Below, piece by piece: positions 27,911 to 36,270 of a stretch of 64,000 bases of DNA. Within the stretch, counting starts at the first letter, position 1; every line of letters begins with the position of its first letter. The stretch is taken from NCBI GenBank assembly GCA_963754305.1, contig CAVWFR010000040.1, positions 124,001-188,000 on the forward strand, in the 5' to 3' direction. A program made the translations under genes and the position numbers. The DNA comes from DATEDA01 sp963754305 (GTDB lineage Bacteria; Pseudomonadota; Gammaproteobacteria; Burkholderiales; SG8-39). A model generated the notes under the pieces. It was not told the DNA's origin and searched no databases. It worked only from the letters and a program-made list of their open reading frames with translations.

Positions 27911-28506
27911 AGCGCGCCGGTGATTCGCGCGCGGGCGCGGGCGCCGCGTATCACCCGCCGCTCACGGTCTCGCACCGCGCGCTCCTCGTCGACGGCAGCG
28001 ACGCGGCGTTCCGGCGGCTGATCTACCGGCTGCTGCTCGTCGAGGAGCGCTTGCGGCACGCGCGCGCCTACCTCGGCAAGCAGGCCGGCCTGACCGGTCC
28101 CCAGTACTCGCTCCTGATGGCGGTGGCGCATCTGCAGGGGGCGACCGGGATCGCGGTGCGCTCGCTCGCCCGTGAGCTGCGCGTGACGAGCCCGTTCATC
28201 GCAGCCGAGTCGCGCCGGCTGCTGGAGCGCGGGCTGCTCGCCAAGCGCGAGAACCCGCACGACTCGCGCAGCACGCTGATCACGATCACGCCCGCCGGCC
28301 GGCGCTCGATCGACCGCCTGGTGCCGCAGGTCCGCGCGGTGAACGATCTCTTCTTCGGCGCGCTGAGCCGGCCCGCGTTCGTCGCGGCGACGCGCTTCGT
28401 CGACCAGCTCGTCGACGGCTCCCGCGAAGCGCTCGCGTACATCGCTCAGCGCGAGACGCACGCCCCGGCGCGCCGGCCGCGCAACGGCCGCGTGCGAGAT
28501 GGCTGA
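27907..28506 (+). CDS. MarR-family transcriptional regulator
   Basis: 199-residue MarR regulator with GTG start overlapping the preceding stop (GTGA). The winged helix region is LTGPQYSLLMAVAHLQGATG, then IAVRSLARELRVTSPFIAAE, with recognition helix about residues 92-110 and wing KRENPHDSRSTLITITPAGR. Flanking helices serve dimerisation. Its place inside the UbiD operon suggests ligand-relieved repression by an aromatic acid. The dyad at 25769-25788 is its likely operator; the promoter at 28532 may be another target. Confidence 0.88.
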   Translation: MKRAGDSRAGAGAAYHPPLTVSHRALLVDGSDAAFRRLIYRLLLVEERLRHARAYLGKQAGLTGPQYSLLMAVAHLQGATGIAVRSLARELRVTSPFIAAESRRLLERGLLAKRENPHDSRSTLITITPAGRRSIDRLVPQVRAVNDLFFGALSRPAFVAATRFVDQLVDGSREALAYIAQRETHAPARRPRNGRVRDG

Positions 28507-28531
28507 CCGGAGGTCGCTCGCGCGGCGGCGA

Positions 28532-28559
28532 TTGTAAAACTCCACTCCGTTGTTATAGT
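28532..28559 (+). promoter_or_regulatory. putative sigma-70 promoter of the first LIV operon
   Basis: TTGTAA (28532-28537), a 16-base spacer and TATAGT (28554-28559) stand out from the GC-rich background 30 bases before the ATG of the first permease gene. The same -10 hexamer with a 16-base spacer recurs at 43851. No terminator is seen between the MarR stop (28506) and this promoter. Confidence 0.55.
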
Positions 28560-28588
28560 GACAGCGCGCGGAAAGGTAGAGCCTGCCC

Positions 28589-29461
28589 ATGCTCGCCCAG
28601 CAGCTCGTGAACGGCCTGATGCTCGGCAGCGTCTACGCGCTGGTCGCGGTGGCGTTCACGTTCACGATGGGCATCCTGAAGTTCCTCAACTTCAGCATCC
28701 CGGGGATCTTCATGGTCGCCGGGATGATCACCTGGGCGATGCTGAAGGGCGGCGCGAGCCTGTTCATCGTCGTGCCCGCCGCACTCGCGGCGGGAGCGGT
28801 GCTCTCGTTCGTGGTCGAGCGACTCACGTATCCGCAGATGCGCGGCGGGAATCACTTCGTCCCGCTGGTGAGCTCGATGGCGTTCCTGATCCTGTTCGAG
28901 AACCTGGTGCTGGTGGCGTGGGGGTCGGACCAGCAGCGGCTCGCGCTTCCGTTCCAGAGCGTGAGCGCGCGCGTCGGCGACATCGTGATCGGTGTGCCGC
29001 AGCTCGTCGGCCTCGTGGTTGCGGTCGGCGCGGTGTGGCTGCTCGACGTGGTCCTCAAGCGCACTCGTATCGGCCGGGGTCTGCGCTCGATCGCCGAGGA
29101 CGCCGAGACGGCGACGATTCTCGGCGTGCCGGTCGGCCGGGTGGTGCCGGTCGTGTTCGTGATCGGCGGCGTGTTCACCGCGCTCGCGGGCGTGCTCTTC
29201 GCGCTGAACTACCAGCAGGCGAGCCCGTTCATGGGCGAGGAGGTCGCGCTCAAGGGCATCTCGGCGATGGTCCTCGGCGGCATGGGCAACATCTGGGGCG
29301 CGATCCTCGGCGGGCTCGTGATCGGCGTGGTGGAGACGGCCGCGATCCACTGGTTCGGCGCGCGCGCCGTGGACATCTGGGTCTACGGGCTCCTGCTCGC
29401 GATCCTCTTCGTGCGGCCCACCGGGCTGCTCGCGACGGCGACCGGAAGAGGGGGTGCGTGA
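28589..29461 (+). CDS. LIV-type ABC transporter permease (LivH-like), system 1
   Basis: 290-residue inner membrane permease of the branched-chain amino acid/HAAT ABC family. It has about eight helices, beginning LVNGLMLGSVYALVAVAFTF; the conserved cytoplasmic loop RIGRGLRSIAEDAETATILG docks the ATPase, and ISAMVLGGMGNIWGAILGGL precedes the last helices. It forms the channel with the LivM-like product whose GTG start (29454) overlaps its stop. In this catabolic context the ligand may be an aromatic or carboxylic acid rather than leucine. Confidence 0.9.
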   Translation: MLAQQLVNGLMLGSVYALVAVAFTFTMGILKFLNFSIPGIFMVAGMITWAMLKGGASLFIVVPAALAAGAVLSFVVERLTYPQMRGGNHFVPLVSSMAFLILFENLVLVAWGSDQQRLALPFQSVSARVGDIVIGVPQLVGLVVAVGAVWLLDVVLKRTRIGRGLRSIAEDAETATILGVPVGRVVPVVFVIGGVFTALAGVLFALNYQQASPFMGEEVALKGISAMVLGGMGNIWGAILGGLVIGVVETAAIHWFGARAVDIWVYGLLLAILFVRPTGLLATATGRGGA

Positions 29462-30314
29462 GGTGGGCGGCTATCTCGAGGGTGTCCTCGTCCTGCTCGC
29501 GATCAACGTCGTCCTCGCGTACGCCGCGTTCCTGCCGATCGTCGCCGGGCAGTTGAACCTCGGGGTGGCCGGCTTCATGGCGACCGGCGCGTATATCTCT
29601 GCCTACCTCACCAACGCCCTCGCCTGGCTGCCGGTGCCGGCGGCGCTCGCCGCGATGGCGCTGACGGCGCTGCTCGGGCTCGTGGTGGCGTTCCCGATCC
29701 TGCGCACGCGCGGCATCTATCTCGCGCTCGCCACCTTTGCGTTCGGCCAGGTCGTGCAGGCGATCATCCTGAATCTCGACGTCGTGGGCGGCGCCTCGGG
29801 CTATCCCGTCGCGGCGCACCTCGCGTTTCCGGCGATCGCGGTCATCGCCGGCCTCGTGTTCGTCGCGATCTTCCTGCTGTTCCACACCCGGTTCGGCATC
29901 AGCGTCACCGCGGTGAGCGACGACGAGCTGGTCGCCGATCAGATGGGCCTGTCGGTGCGCTGGCTGCAGACCGCGGCGTTCACGATCGGGTCGGCGGTGG
30001 CCGGGCTCGCGGGAGCGCTGCACGCGCATCACTTCAGCTACATCGAGGCGCAGGGTTTCAACGTGCTCCTCAGCATCTATGTCGTCCTGTATGTGCTGCT
30101 CGGCGGCACGCAGACGATCTACGGGCCGCTCCTCGGTGCGGCGGTCTTCACCCTGCTGCCGGAGGTGCTGCGCGGCAGCGCGCAGTGGCGCTACGTGATC
30201 TTCGCGCTCGTCATCCTCGCGCTGATGACCTGGCGGCCGCAGGGCGTGGTCACGCGGCGGCTCCTCCGCCGGCTCCTCGACTGGCGGCAAGCGGCCCCGG
30301 CGGAGGCGACGTGA
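29454..30314 (+). CDS. LIV-type ABC transporter permease (LivM-like), system 1
   Basis: 286-residue permease. The GTG start overlaps the livH-like stop by eight bases. Helices start at GVLVLLAINVVLAYAAFLPI. QLNLGVAGFMATGAYISAYL and LRTRGIYLALATFAFGQVVQ are typical LivM stretches, while the coupling-loop region (GISVTAVSDDELVADQMGLS) is followed by LLGGTQTIYGPLLGAAVFTL. It dimerises with the LivH-like subunit. Confidence 0.9.
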   Translation: MREVGGYLEGVLVLLAINVVLAYAAFLPIVAGQLNLGVAGFMATGAYISAYLTNALAWLPVPAALAAMALTALLGLVVAFPILRTRGIYLALATFAFGQVVQAIILNLDVVGGASGYPVAAHLAFPAIAVIAGLVFVAIFLLFHTRFGISVTAVSDDELVADQMGLSVRWLQTAAFTIGSAVAGLAGALHAHHFSYIEAQGFNVLLSIYVVLYVLLGGTQTIYGPLLGAAVFTLLPEVLRGSAQWRYVIFALVILALMTWRPQGVVTRRLLRRLLDWRQAAPAEAT

Positions 30315-30371
30315 CCCGCCGGGCCGTCCCAAGGGCGAACCTCCGAACGCGCGAGCCGCGAGGGTAGTCGA

Positions 30372-31223
30372 ATGACCGCGATCCGTCCGATCCTCGCACT
30401 CGAAGCGGTCAGCAAGCGGTTCGGCGGATTGAACGTGATCCAGGATCTTTCGCTCGCGATCCTGCCGGGCGAGCGGGTGGCGCTGATCGGGCCGAACGGC
30501 GCGGGCAAGACGACCGCATTCAACCTCATCACCGGCATCTACCCGGTCGATGCGGGCCGCATCCTGCTCGATGGCACGGACATCACACGGCTCGCGGCGC
30601 GCAAGCGCATCCGCGCCGGCCTCGCGCGGACGTTCCAGAACATCCGCCTGCTGCCGCACCTGACGGTGCTCGACAACGTCATGGTCGCGCAGTACGCCCG
30701 CAACCCCTCGCTCGCCGGCATGCTCGAGCCGGTCAATCTCGTCCCCGGCAACCGCTGGCAGCGCCAGGCCCGCGCCGCGCTCGGCGAGGCGGGGCTCGCG
30801 CAGTATGCGGCCCAGACGACCGGCAGCCTCCCGTACGGCATCCAGAAGCGGATCGAGCTGGTGCGCGCGCTGCTCGCCGAGCCGCGCGTGCTGCTGCTCG
30901 ACGAGCCGGCCGCCGGCCTCAACCCGGCCGAGACCGAGGCGCTCGCCGCCCAGCTCGAGGCGATCTCCGCGCGCGGGGTCACGCTGCTCGTCGTCGAGCA
31001 CGACATGCATTTCATCGGCGCGTTCTGCGAGCGGGTGGTGGTGCTCAACTTCGGCTGCAAGATCGCCGAGTGCGCCGCGGACAGGGTCGGCGAGGATCCG
31101 CGCGTGCGCGAGGCCTATCTCGGCGCCGACATGGACGAAGCGCCTGCTGCGCATGCAGCGCCGAAATCAGGTGGCCGAGCGCCCTCGCATCCCGCCCGGT
31201 CCGGGGATTCCCGTGTCGCTTGA
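30372..31223 (+). CDS. LIV-type ABC transporter ATPase (LivG-like), system 1
   Basis: 283-residue ATPase. Walker A GPNGAGKTT, Q-loop region LARTFQNIRLLPHLTVLDNV, signature-equivalent LPYGIQKRIEL (a degenerate LSGGQ, normal in LivG), Walker B LLLDEPAAGLNPAE and switch His VVEHDM. The C-terminal tail after YLGADMDEA is Ala/Pro-rich and longer than usual. The last codons overlap the GTG start of the LivF-like gene. It energises uptake with LivF. Confidence 0.9.
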   Translation: MTAIRPILALEAVSKRFGGLNVIQDLSLAILPGERVALIGPNGAGKTTAFNLITGIYPVDAGRILLDGTDITRLAARKRIRAGLARTFQNIRLLPHLTVLDNVMVAQYARNPSLAGMLEPVNLVPGNRWQRQARAALGEAGLAQYAAQTTGSLPYGIQKRIELVRALLAEPRVLLLDEPAAGLNPAETEALAAQLEAISARGVTLLVVEHDMHFIGAFCERVVVLNFGCKIAECAADRVGEDPRVREAYLGADMDEAPAAHAAPKSGGRAPSHPARSGDSRVA

Positions 31224-31950
31224 GATCGAGAGCCTCGACGTTCGCTACGGCCGCGTCCACGCAGTGCGCGGCGCGTCGCTCGCGGTGGCCGACGGCGAGA
31301 TCGTCACGGTCCTCGGCGCGAACGGCGCCGGGAAGAGCTCGCTCCTGAAGGGGATCCTCGGTCTCGTGCCGGCCGCGGCCGGGCGTGTGCGGCTCGCCGG
31401 CGCCGATGTGACGGGCTGGGCACCCGCGCGCCGGCTCGCGCAGGGGATCACGCTCGTGCCCGAGGGCCGGCGCATCCTCGTCGGTCTCACGGTCGAGGAG
31501 AACCTGCTGATGGGCGCATACGCACGGCGCGATGGCGCTGCCGTACGCGCCGAGATCGCGGCGATCTACGAGCGCTTTCCAAACCTCGGTGCGCGCCGGA
31601 GCCTCGCGGCCTCGGTGCTCTCCGGCGGCGAGCAGCAGATGCTCGCGATCGGCCGCGGGCTCCTCGCCCGGCCGCGCCTGATGATGCTCGACGAGCCCTC
31701 GCTGGGATTGAGTCCGCGGCTCGTGAAGGAGCTGTTCGCCCTGCTCGGCAGCCTGAACCGCGACGGGCTGTCGCTCCTCCTCGTGGAGCAGAACACCGCC
31801 ATGGCGCTCGCGGTCGCCGCGCGCGCCTACGTCATGGAGCTCGGACGCATCGTGATGCACGGCTCGCCGCGGGAGCTCGCGGCCGACGACCGCCTCCAGG
31901 CGGCGTACCTGGGGCGCGGCCAGCACTCGAGAGAGGCGCGACTTCAGTGA
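31213..31950 (+). CDS. LIV-type ABC transporter ATPase (LivF-like), system 1
   Basis: 245-residue ATPase from GTG 31213. It starts LEIESLDVRYGRVHAVRGAS and has Walker A LGANGAGKSS, signature LSGGEQQML, Walker B LMMLDEPSLGLSP and the switch region LLVEQNT. GTG is preferred because it places the conserved domain at residue 3; an in-frame ATG at 31153 would add a 20-residue Pro-rich leader overlapping the LivG-like gene. It pairs with LivG. Confidence 0.88.
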   Translation: MSLEIESLDVRYGRVHAVRGASLAVADGEIVTVLGANGAGKSSLLKGILGLVPAAAGRVRLAGADVTGWAPARRLAQGITLVPEGRRILVGLTVEENLLMGAYARRDGAAVRAEIAAIYERFPNLGARRSLAASVLSGGEQQMLAIGRGLLARPRLMMLDEPSLGLSPRLVKELFALLGSLNRDGLSLLLVEQNTAMALAVAARAYVMELGRIVMHGSPRELAADDRLQAAYLGRGQHSREARLQ

Positions 31951-32005
31951 GCCGTCCGCACGCGCGGGCGATTCGTTCGCATCCACCACGGAGGAGGAGA
32001 CGACC

Positions 32006-33187
32006 ATGATGAGACGCATACGACCCAGCCTGCTGGCCGCGATCGTGCTCGGGATGTGCACCGGCGAGGCGAGCGCGCAAGGCGAGCTCGTGCTCGGCTT
32101 TCTCACCGCGGAGACCGGGCCATTCTTCAGCCTATCGCGGTCGAACGAGATCGCCGCGCGGATGGCGGTCGACGAGCTCAACGCCGCCGGCGGCGTGAAC
32201 GGCAAGAAGCTGCGCTACATCGCGTTCGACACCGCCGGCAACCCGGCGCAGACCGTCGTGGGCCTGCGCAAGCTCGGCGAGGACGACAAGGTGCTCGCGG
32301 TCATCGGGCCGTTCAGCTCGGGCCAGGTGCAGGTCGCCGCGCCCGCCGGCGACCGGATCGGCGTCGTCACGATGGCGATGGCCTCTTCCGCGCCGAAGCT
32401 CGTCGCGAACTTCCAGTACGCGTTCCGGAACACCTCCGACGAGGGCTACATGTTCGACCGGGTGATGCGCACGATCAAGTCGAAGAAGCTGCCGGCGGCG
32501 ACCGGCGCGGTGGCGTACGCGAACGACGACACGATCTCGCGCGTGATGGGCGAGAAGGTGCTCCCGGCGGTGATGCAGAAGGAAGGCGTCGCGCTGAAGG
32601 GCAGCGTGGACTTCAAGCTCGCCGCCTTCGATCTCTCCGCGCAGGTCTCGCAGCTCAAGGCGAACCCGACCGATCTCGTCGGCGTCGGCGCGCCGCCCGA
32701 GGCCGCGGTCAAGCTCGCGCAGGAGATGCGCCGCCAGGGCCACAACGGCCGCCTCGTCGCGGGCTCGACCATCAACGATCCGGATCTCCCGGCGCGCATG
32801 GGCAAGGACGGCAACGGCACCGTCATCCCGTCCACGTTCTTCGCCGACCTGAACGACCGCACGCGCAAGTTCGCGGACGAGTTCGCGCGCCGAGCCAAGG
32901 CGGCGAACTCCGAGCGCACCGCGCCGGGGCAGTTCGACGCGGCGACCTACGACATCGTGCTGTACTACGCCTGGGCGATGCGCGAGGCCAAGGTGACCGG
33001 GGATCCAGGCAAGCTCGCCGCGGAGCGCACCGCGATCCGCGACGCGCTGCGCGGGATGAAGAACTTCCCCGCGCTCGAGGGCGCGATCTCGTTCGGATCC
33101 GACAACGACGCGCTCAAGCCGGTCTACGTGCAGGAGATCCGCGACGGCAAATGGGTGCTGCTCGAAACCCACCCCGCGCCGAACTGA
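32006..33187 (+). CDS. LIV-type periplasmic substrate-binding protein, system 1
   Basis: 393-residue ABC receptor of the Peripla_BP_6/LivK type. The signal peptide MMRRIRPSLLAAIVLGMCTG, then EASAQG, is cut after ASA. The mature protein begins ELVLGFLTAETGPFFSLSRS, then MAVDELNAAGGVNGKKLRYI, followed by VIGPFSSGQVQVAAP and later APGQFDAATYDIVLYYAWAM. GGAGGAGG lies upstream of the ATG. The presence of UbiD, HpaB-like and CoA-ligase genes nearby suggests an aromatic or phenylpropanoid acid ligand; this is inference. Confidence 0.88.
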   Translation: MMRRIRPSLLAAIVLGMCTGEASAQGELVLGFLTAETGPFFSLSRSNEIAARMAVDELNAAGGVNGKKLRYIAFDTAGNPAQTVVGLRKLGEDDKVLAVIGPFSSGQVQVAAPAGDRIGVVTMAMASSAPKLVANFQYAFRNTSDEGYMFDRVMRTIKSKKLPAATGAVAYANDDTISRVMGEKVLPAVMQKEGVALKGSVDFKLAAFDLSAQVSQLKANPTDLVGVGAPPEAAVKLAQEMRRQGHNGRLVAGSTINDPDLPARMGKDGNGTVIPSTFFADLNDRTRKFADEFARRAKAANSERTAPGQFDAATYDIVLYYAWAMREAKVTGDPGKLAAERTAIRDALRGMKNFPALEGAISFGSDNDALKPVYVQEIRDGKWVLLETHPAPN

Positions 33188-33199
33188 GATGAAACCGAC

Positions 33200-33275
33200 G
33201 CCGCAGGCGGCGCTTTCGTGGCGTCGGGGAGCACGAGGGCCCGCGAAGCGGCGTTGCCCCTCGTATCGTGAATAA
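33200..33275. repeat. GC hairpin plus CACGAGGG/CCCTCGTatCGTG hairpin repeat, copy 1
   Basis: GCCGC-AG-GCGGC (33200-33211) is followed by TCGGGGAGCACGAGGG (33224-33239) and CCCTCGTATCGTGAATAA (33258-33275). The CACGAGGG and CCCTCGT..CGTG arms pair, with a loop of about 18 bases. Nearly the same sequence, TCGGGGAGCACGAGGG...CCCTCGTATCGTGA, recurs at 46253-46290. Both copies follow the last gene of a LIV set, suggesting a transcript-end or RNA-stability element. The first hairpin may be a terminator. Confidence 0.6.
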
Positions 33276-33293
33276 CTGAAAGGAAGACGAGTC

Positions 33294-33671
33294 ATGGGCA
33301 CGATCAACAAGGAGCACTTCGAGTTCACCGGGGTCGATCTAGCGAGCGGCTTCAGCGTCCCGCCCGGCTACCCGTCCGGGTTCAAAGAGAAGATCCTCGC
33401 GGGCAGTCTCGACGAGGAGCGACGCACGGGCAGCCGCACGCGGCTGCTCCGCATCGAGCCGGGCACGTACTCGACCGAACCGTTCGTGCACACCTACTGG
33501 GAGGAGGTCTATCTTCTCTCCGGCGATCTCGTCGTCGGCAACGACGCCCAAGGTCGCGGCGGCGAGAAATTCACCGGACCGACCTACGCCTGCCGGCCTC
33601 CTGGCGTCCACCATGGCCCGTTCAAGTCCGAAGGCGGCTGCCTGCTGCTCGAGATCCACTACTACGCATGA
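33294..33671 (+). CDS. small cupin (ChrR-like) protein
   Basis: 125-residue cupin. Motif 1 is TEPFVHTYWEEVYLLSGDLV (His and two Glu) and motif 2 is YACRPPGVHHGPFKSEGGCL (the His-His position), giving a plausible metal site. This resembles ChrR-like/acetylacetone-cleaving cupins that cleave or bind small diketones or anions. There is no signal peptide. It precedes the monooxygenase gene by 34 bases in the same direction. A role in the same pathway is likely but unproven. Confidence 0.75.
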   Translation: MGTINKEHFEFTGVDLASGFSVPPGYPSGFKEKILAGSLDEERRTGSRTRLLRIEPGTYSTEPFVHTYWEEVYLLSGDLVVGNDAQGRGGEKFTGPTYACRPPGVHHGPFKSEGGCLLLEIHYYA

Positions 33672-33705
33672 GCGCCGGCGGGTAGCGCAAGCCAAGGAGG
33701 TTCGC

Positions 33706-35193
33706 ATGCTGAGGAGCGGCAAGGAGCACCTGGAGTCGCTGCGCGACGGCCGCGTGGTGTACATCGGCGGCGAGAGAGTCGGCGACGTGACCACGCATCC
33801 GGCGTTCCGCAACGCCGCGCGGACGGTGGCCGCCATGTACGACATGAAGGCCGACCCCGCCAACCGCGAAGGGATGACCTACGAGGAGGAAGGCGGGCGG
33901 CATTCCATCTACTTCCTGCGGGCGAAGGATCGCGACGACTTGCAGCGGCGGATGGTAGGGCACCGCAAGATCGCGGACATGAGCTATGGCATGTTCGGGC
34001 GCTCGCCGGACCACGTCGCGAGCTTCGTGACCGGCATGGCGATGAAGCCCGACGCGCTGGTTCCGCCGTGCGGCAACGGCGACAACCTGGTCGCCTACTA
34101 CCGTCACCTCCGCGACGAGGACGTGTACGTGGTGTACGCCGTGCTCCCGCCGCAGGCGGCGCGGAACCCGGAGTTCTACCAGCGCCAGAACCTGCCGATC
34201 CCGACCCTGAGCGTGGTGCGCGAGGACGACGACGGCGTCGTCATCTCCGGCATGAAGATGCTCGCCACCGGCGCGGTGTTCGCGAACGAGATCTGGATCG
34301 GCAACGTCCTGCCGCTCGCTCCCGACCAGAAGAGGCAGGCGATCACGTGCGCGATCCCGTGCAACGCGAAGGGGCTCACGCTCTGGTCGCGGAAGCCCTT
34401 CGAGCGTGACGCGCAGAGCGAGTTCGACTCGCCGCTCGCGTGGCGGTTCGACGAGTCGGACAGCATGATCATGTGCGAGAACGTCAAGGTGCCGTGGGAG
34501 CGCGTGTTCGTGAACGACGACGCGATCCTCGCGCGCGAGATCTACATCAAGACGCCGAGCCACTGCTACGGCAACCACCAGTCGAACGTCCGCTATTGGT
34601 CGAAGATGCGCCTGCTCGTCGGGCTGTGCAGCCAGGTCGCGCACGCCACCGGCGCGGCCGAGGTGCCGGCGGTGCGCGAGGTGCTGGGGAAGATGTCGGC
34701 GGTGGAAGGCGCGATCGCCGGCATGGTCAACGGGCAGATCAACGCCTGCGAGAGCTGGCCTCCGGGTTACGCCTGCTTCAACCGGCGCATGATGTACGCG
34801 GCGCTCGAGTGGAGCACGCAGAACTACACCGGCTTCATCGAAGTGCTCCGCGAGCTCTGCGGCGGCGGGGTGTTCCAGATGCCGGCCGACATCAGCGTGA
34901 TGCACGACGAGCATCTCGCCGGGCAGTTCCAGGCCTACTTCCAGACGCCGCAGCTCGACGCGGTGCGGCGGATGAAGCTCTTCAAGCTCGCGTGGGATCT
35001 GGTCGGCTCGGAGTTCGCCGGCCGGCACCTGCAGTACGAGAAGTTCTACGCCGGGGCCTCGTTCATCGTGCGCAACCACGCTTTCCGCGAGACGCCCTGG
35101 GACGAGTTCCACGGGATCGTCGACGGTCTGATGGCGAGCTACGACATACCTGCGGCCGCGGACACGAAACTGCGCCGCGCCGGTGGCGCGTGA
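33706..35193 (+). CDS. 4-hydroxyphenylacetate 3-hydroxylase (HpaB)-family flavin monooxygenase
   Basis: 495-residue enzyme of the HpaB/4-hydroxybutyryl-CoA dehydratase superfamily. Within it are YEEEGGRHSIYFLRAKDRDD, DVYVVYAVLPPQAARNPEFY, GVVISGMKMLATGAVFANEI, the substrate-flavin loop VPWERVFVNDD and GGGVFQMPADISVMHDEHLA. These fit the oxygenase component of two-component FADH2-dependent hydroxylases (ortho-hydroxylation of a phenol) or a related decarboxylating enzyme. No HpaC-type flavin reductase lies in the window. Start ATG 33706 follows AAGGAGG. The dehydratase Cys/His Fe-S ligands are not evident, so hydroxylase is preferred. Confidence 0.85.
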   Translation: MLRSGKEHLESLRDGRVVYIGGERVGDVTTHPAFRNAARTVAAMYDMKADPANREGMTYEEEGGRHSIYFLRAKDRDDLQRRMVGHRKIADMSYGMFGRSPDHVASFVTGMAMKPDALVPPCGNGDNLVAYYRHLRDEDVYVVYAVLPPQAARNPEFYQRQNLPIPTLSVVREDDDGVVISGMKMLATGAVFANEIWIGNVLPLAPDQKRQAITCAIPCNAKGLTLWSRKPFERDAQSEFDSPLAWRFDESDSMIMCENVKVPWERVFVNDDAILAREIYIKTPSHCYGNHQSNVRYWSKMRLLVGLCSQVAHATGAAEVPAVREVLGKMSAVEGAIAGMVNGQINACESWPPGYACFNRRMMYAALEWSTQNYTGFIEVLRELCGGGVFQMPADISVMHDEHLAGQFQAYFQTPQLDAVRRMKLFKLAWDLVGSEFAGRHLQYEKFYAGASFIVRNHAFRETPWDEFHGIVDGLMASYDIPAAADTKLRRAGGA

Positions 35194-35223
35194 CGCGTTC
35201 ACACCAGGAACAGGGAGGACACC

Positions 35224-35982
35224 ATGGCAGAGCTCATCCTGTACGACGCGGCAAACAGCCCCTGCGCACGGCGAGTGCGGATGTGCCTGATCGAGAAGGG
35301 CGTGCCGTTCGAGATCCGCTGGATGGGGCTCGGGCTGATGGACCAGAAGCAGGCCTGGTACCTGAAGCTCAACCCGAACGGACTCGTCCCGACCCTCGTC
35401 CACGGCGAGCGCGCGCTCTACGAATCCAACGTCATCAACGAGTATCTGGACGCGACGTTTCCCGCGCCGCCGCTCGTACCGAAGGATACGTACCTGCAGG
35501 CGCAGATGCGCATGTGGATGGCGTTCGAGCTCGACTGGGCGAAGCCGTTCCGGGACGCGATCTACGAGACCATGAGCAAGCGGCGGCTGCAGGACACCGG
35601 GATCACGCCCGAGAAGCTCGCGGAAGAGATCACGAAGCGGACGCCGAACAAGTACTACCTGAAGTTCGCGACGCAGGTACTCACCACGCCGAAGAACACC
35701 GAGCTGATCGCCGACCGCCACCAGGTCCTGCTCGAGAAGATGCAGCTCATGGAGGACCGGCTTGCCGACGGGCGCAAGTGGCTCGTGGGCGACGAGTTCA
35801 CCCTGGCCGACATCGCGCTCGCGCCGCGGACCGAGATGTTCCCGCTCATCGACATCGCGGACCTTGATGAGCGCTTCCCGCGGATCGGCGCATTCATGGC
35901 GCGGGTGCGGGCGCGGCCGAGCTGGCAGAAGTCGGCGATCGTGCCGGAGCAGGGCGAGGGGTCGCGCAGGATCGCGGCTTGA
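35224..35982 (+). CDS. glutathione S-transferase-family protein
   Basis: 252-residue GST. The thioredoxin-fold N-domain starts LILYDAANSPCARRVRMCLI with the motif S12-P-C14 at the catalytic position, and NPNGLVPTLVHGERALYESN contains the cis-Pro and the gamma-Glu-binding Glu-Ser pair. The C-domain carries LVGDEFTLADIALAPRTEMF, the N-capping box. It resembles catabolic GSTs (beta-etherase, maleylpyruvate isomerase, dehalogenase types). It is located 30 bases after the HpaB-like gene with GGGAGG before the ATG, so it may process that enzyme's product. Confidence 0.88.
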   Translation: MAELILYDAANSPCARRVRMCLIEKGVPFEIRWMGLGLMDQKQAWYLKLNPNGLVPTLVHGERALYESNVINEYLDATFPAPPLVPKDTYLQAQMRMWMAFELDWAKPFRDAIYETMSKRRLQDTGITPEKLAEEITKRTPNKYYLKFATQVLTTPKNTELIADRHQVLLEKMQLMEDRLADGRKWLVGDEFTLADIALAPRTEMFPLIDIADLDERFPRIGAFMARVRARPSWQKSAIVPEQGEGSRRIAA

Positions 35983-35998
35983 ACCGCGGCTACCGCGC

Positions 35999-36139
35999 TC
36001 AGCCCGCGCGCGCCGGCGGCGGATCGAACGTCAGCAGTCCCTTAAAGGCATCGACCACCTTATCGCCGTAGTCGCGCGCGAGCCCCTCCGCGATGGAACT
36101 GGGCACCGTGACGTCGTCGCGCGCTTCGAACGCGGGACC
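35999..36139 (-). pseudogene. short minus-strand gene remnant
   Basis: About 46 codons end at TGA (35999-36001) and read GPAFEARDDVTVPSSIAEGL, then ARDYGDKVVDAFKGLLTFDP. This looks like a real protein tail rather than random GC-rich sequence. A neighbouring frame at about 36140-36170 gives TQAKIRIDEQG, which would join it after one shift. No start codon or family is recognised. Confidence 0.3.
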
Positions 36140-36185
36140 CTTGCTCGTCGATCCGGATCTTCGCTTGTGTCGCCCCCGGCTGTTC

Positions 36186-36243
36186 GGGATCAGGTTGGGA
36201 TCAGGCGGGGAAGGTTAGCAGGCATCCCGCCCGCGGCTACAAT
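36186..36243 (+). promoter_or_regulatory. direct repeat and putative promoter upstream of the Bug receptor
   Basis: GGGATCAGG occurs twice (36186-36194 and 36197-36205), spaced 11 bases, one helical turn, as activator half-sites often are. Ten bases further is TTAGCA (36215-36220), a 17-base spacer and TACAAT (36238-36243), 27 bases before the ATG at 36271. The function is inferred from layout. Confidence 0.45.
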
Positions 36244-36270
36244 CCGCGCTTACGCCTTGCGGACCGCGCC

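Noticed and set aside
29250..31154. 634-codon minus-strand frame opposite the first LIV genes
   Set aside because: Antisense of three well-identified transporter genes; His/Asp/Glu/Arg repeats only.
33622..35721. 699-codon minus-strand open frame opposite the HpaB-like and GST genes
   Set aside because: Composition is Arg/Val/Glu/His-heavy and no domain is recognisable; the plus-strand genes have clear family motifs and ribosome-binding sites.
35983..36270. tRNA or small RNA gene between the GST and Bug genes
   Set aside because: No cloverleaf or convincing RNA fold was found; the gap holds a protein-like remnant, a direct repeat and a promoter-like pair.
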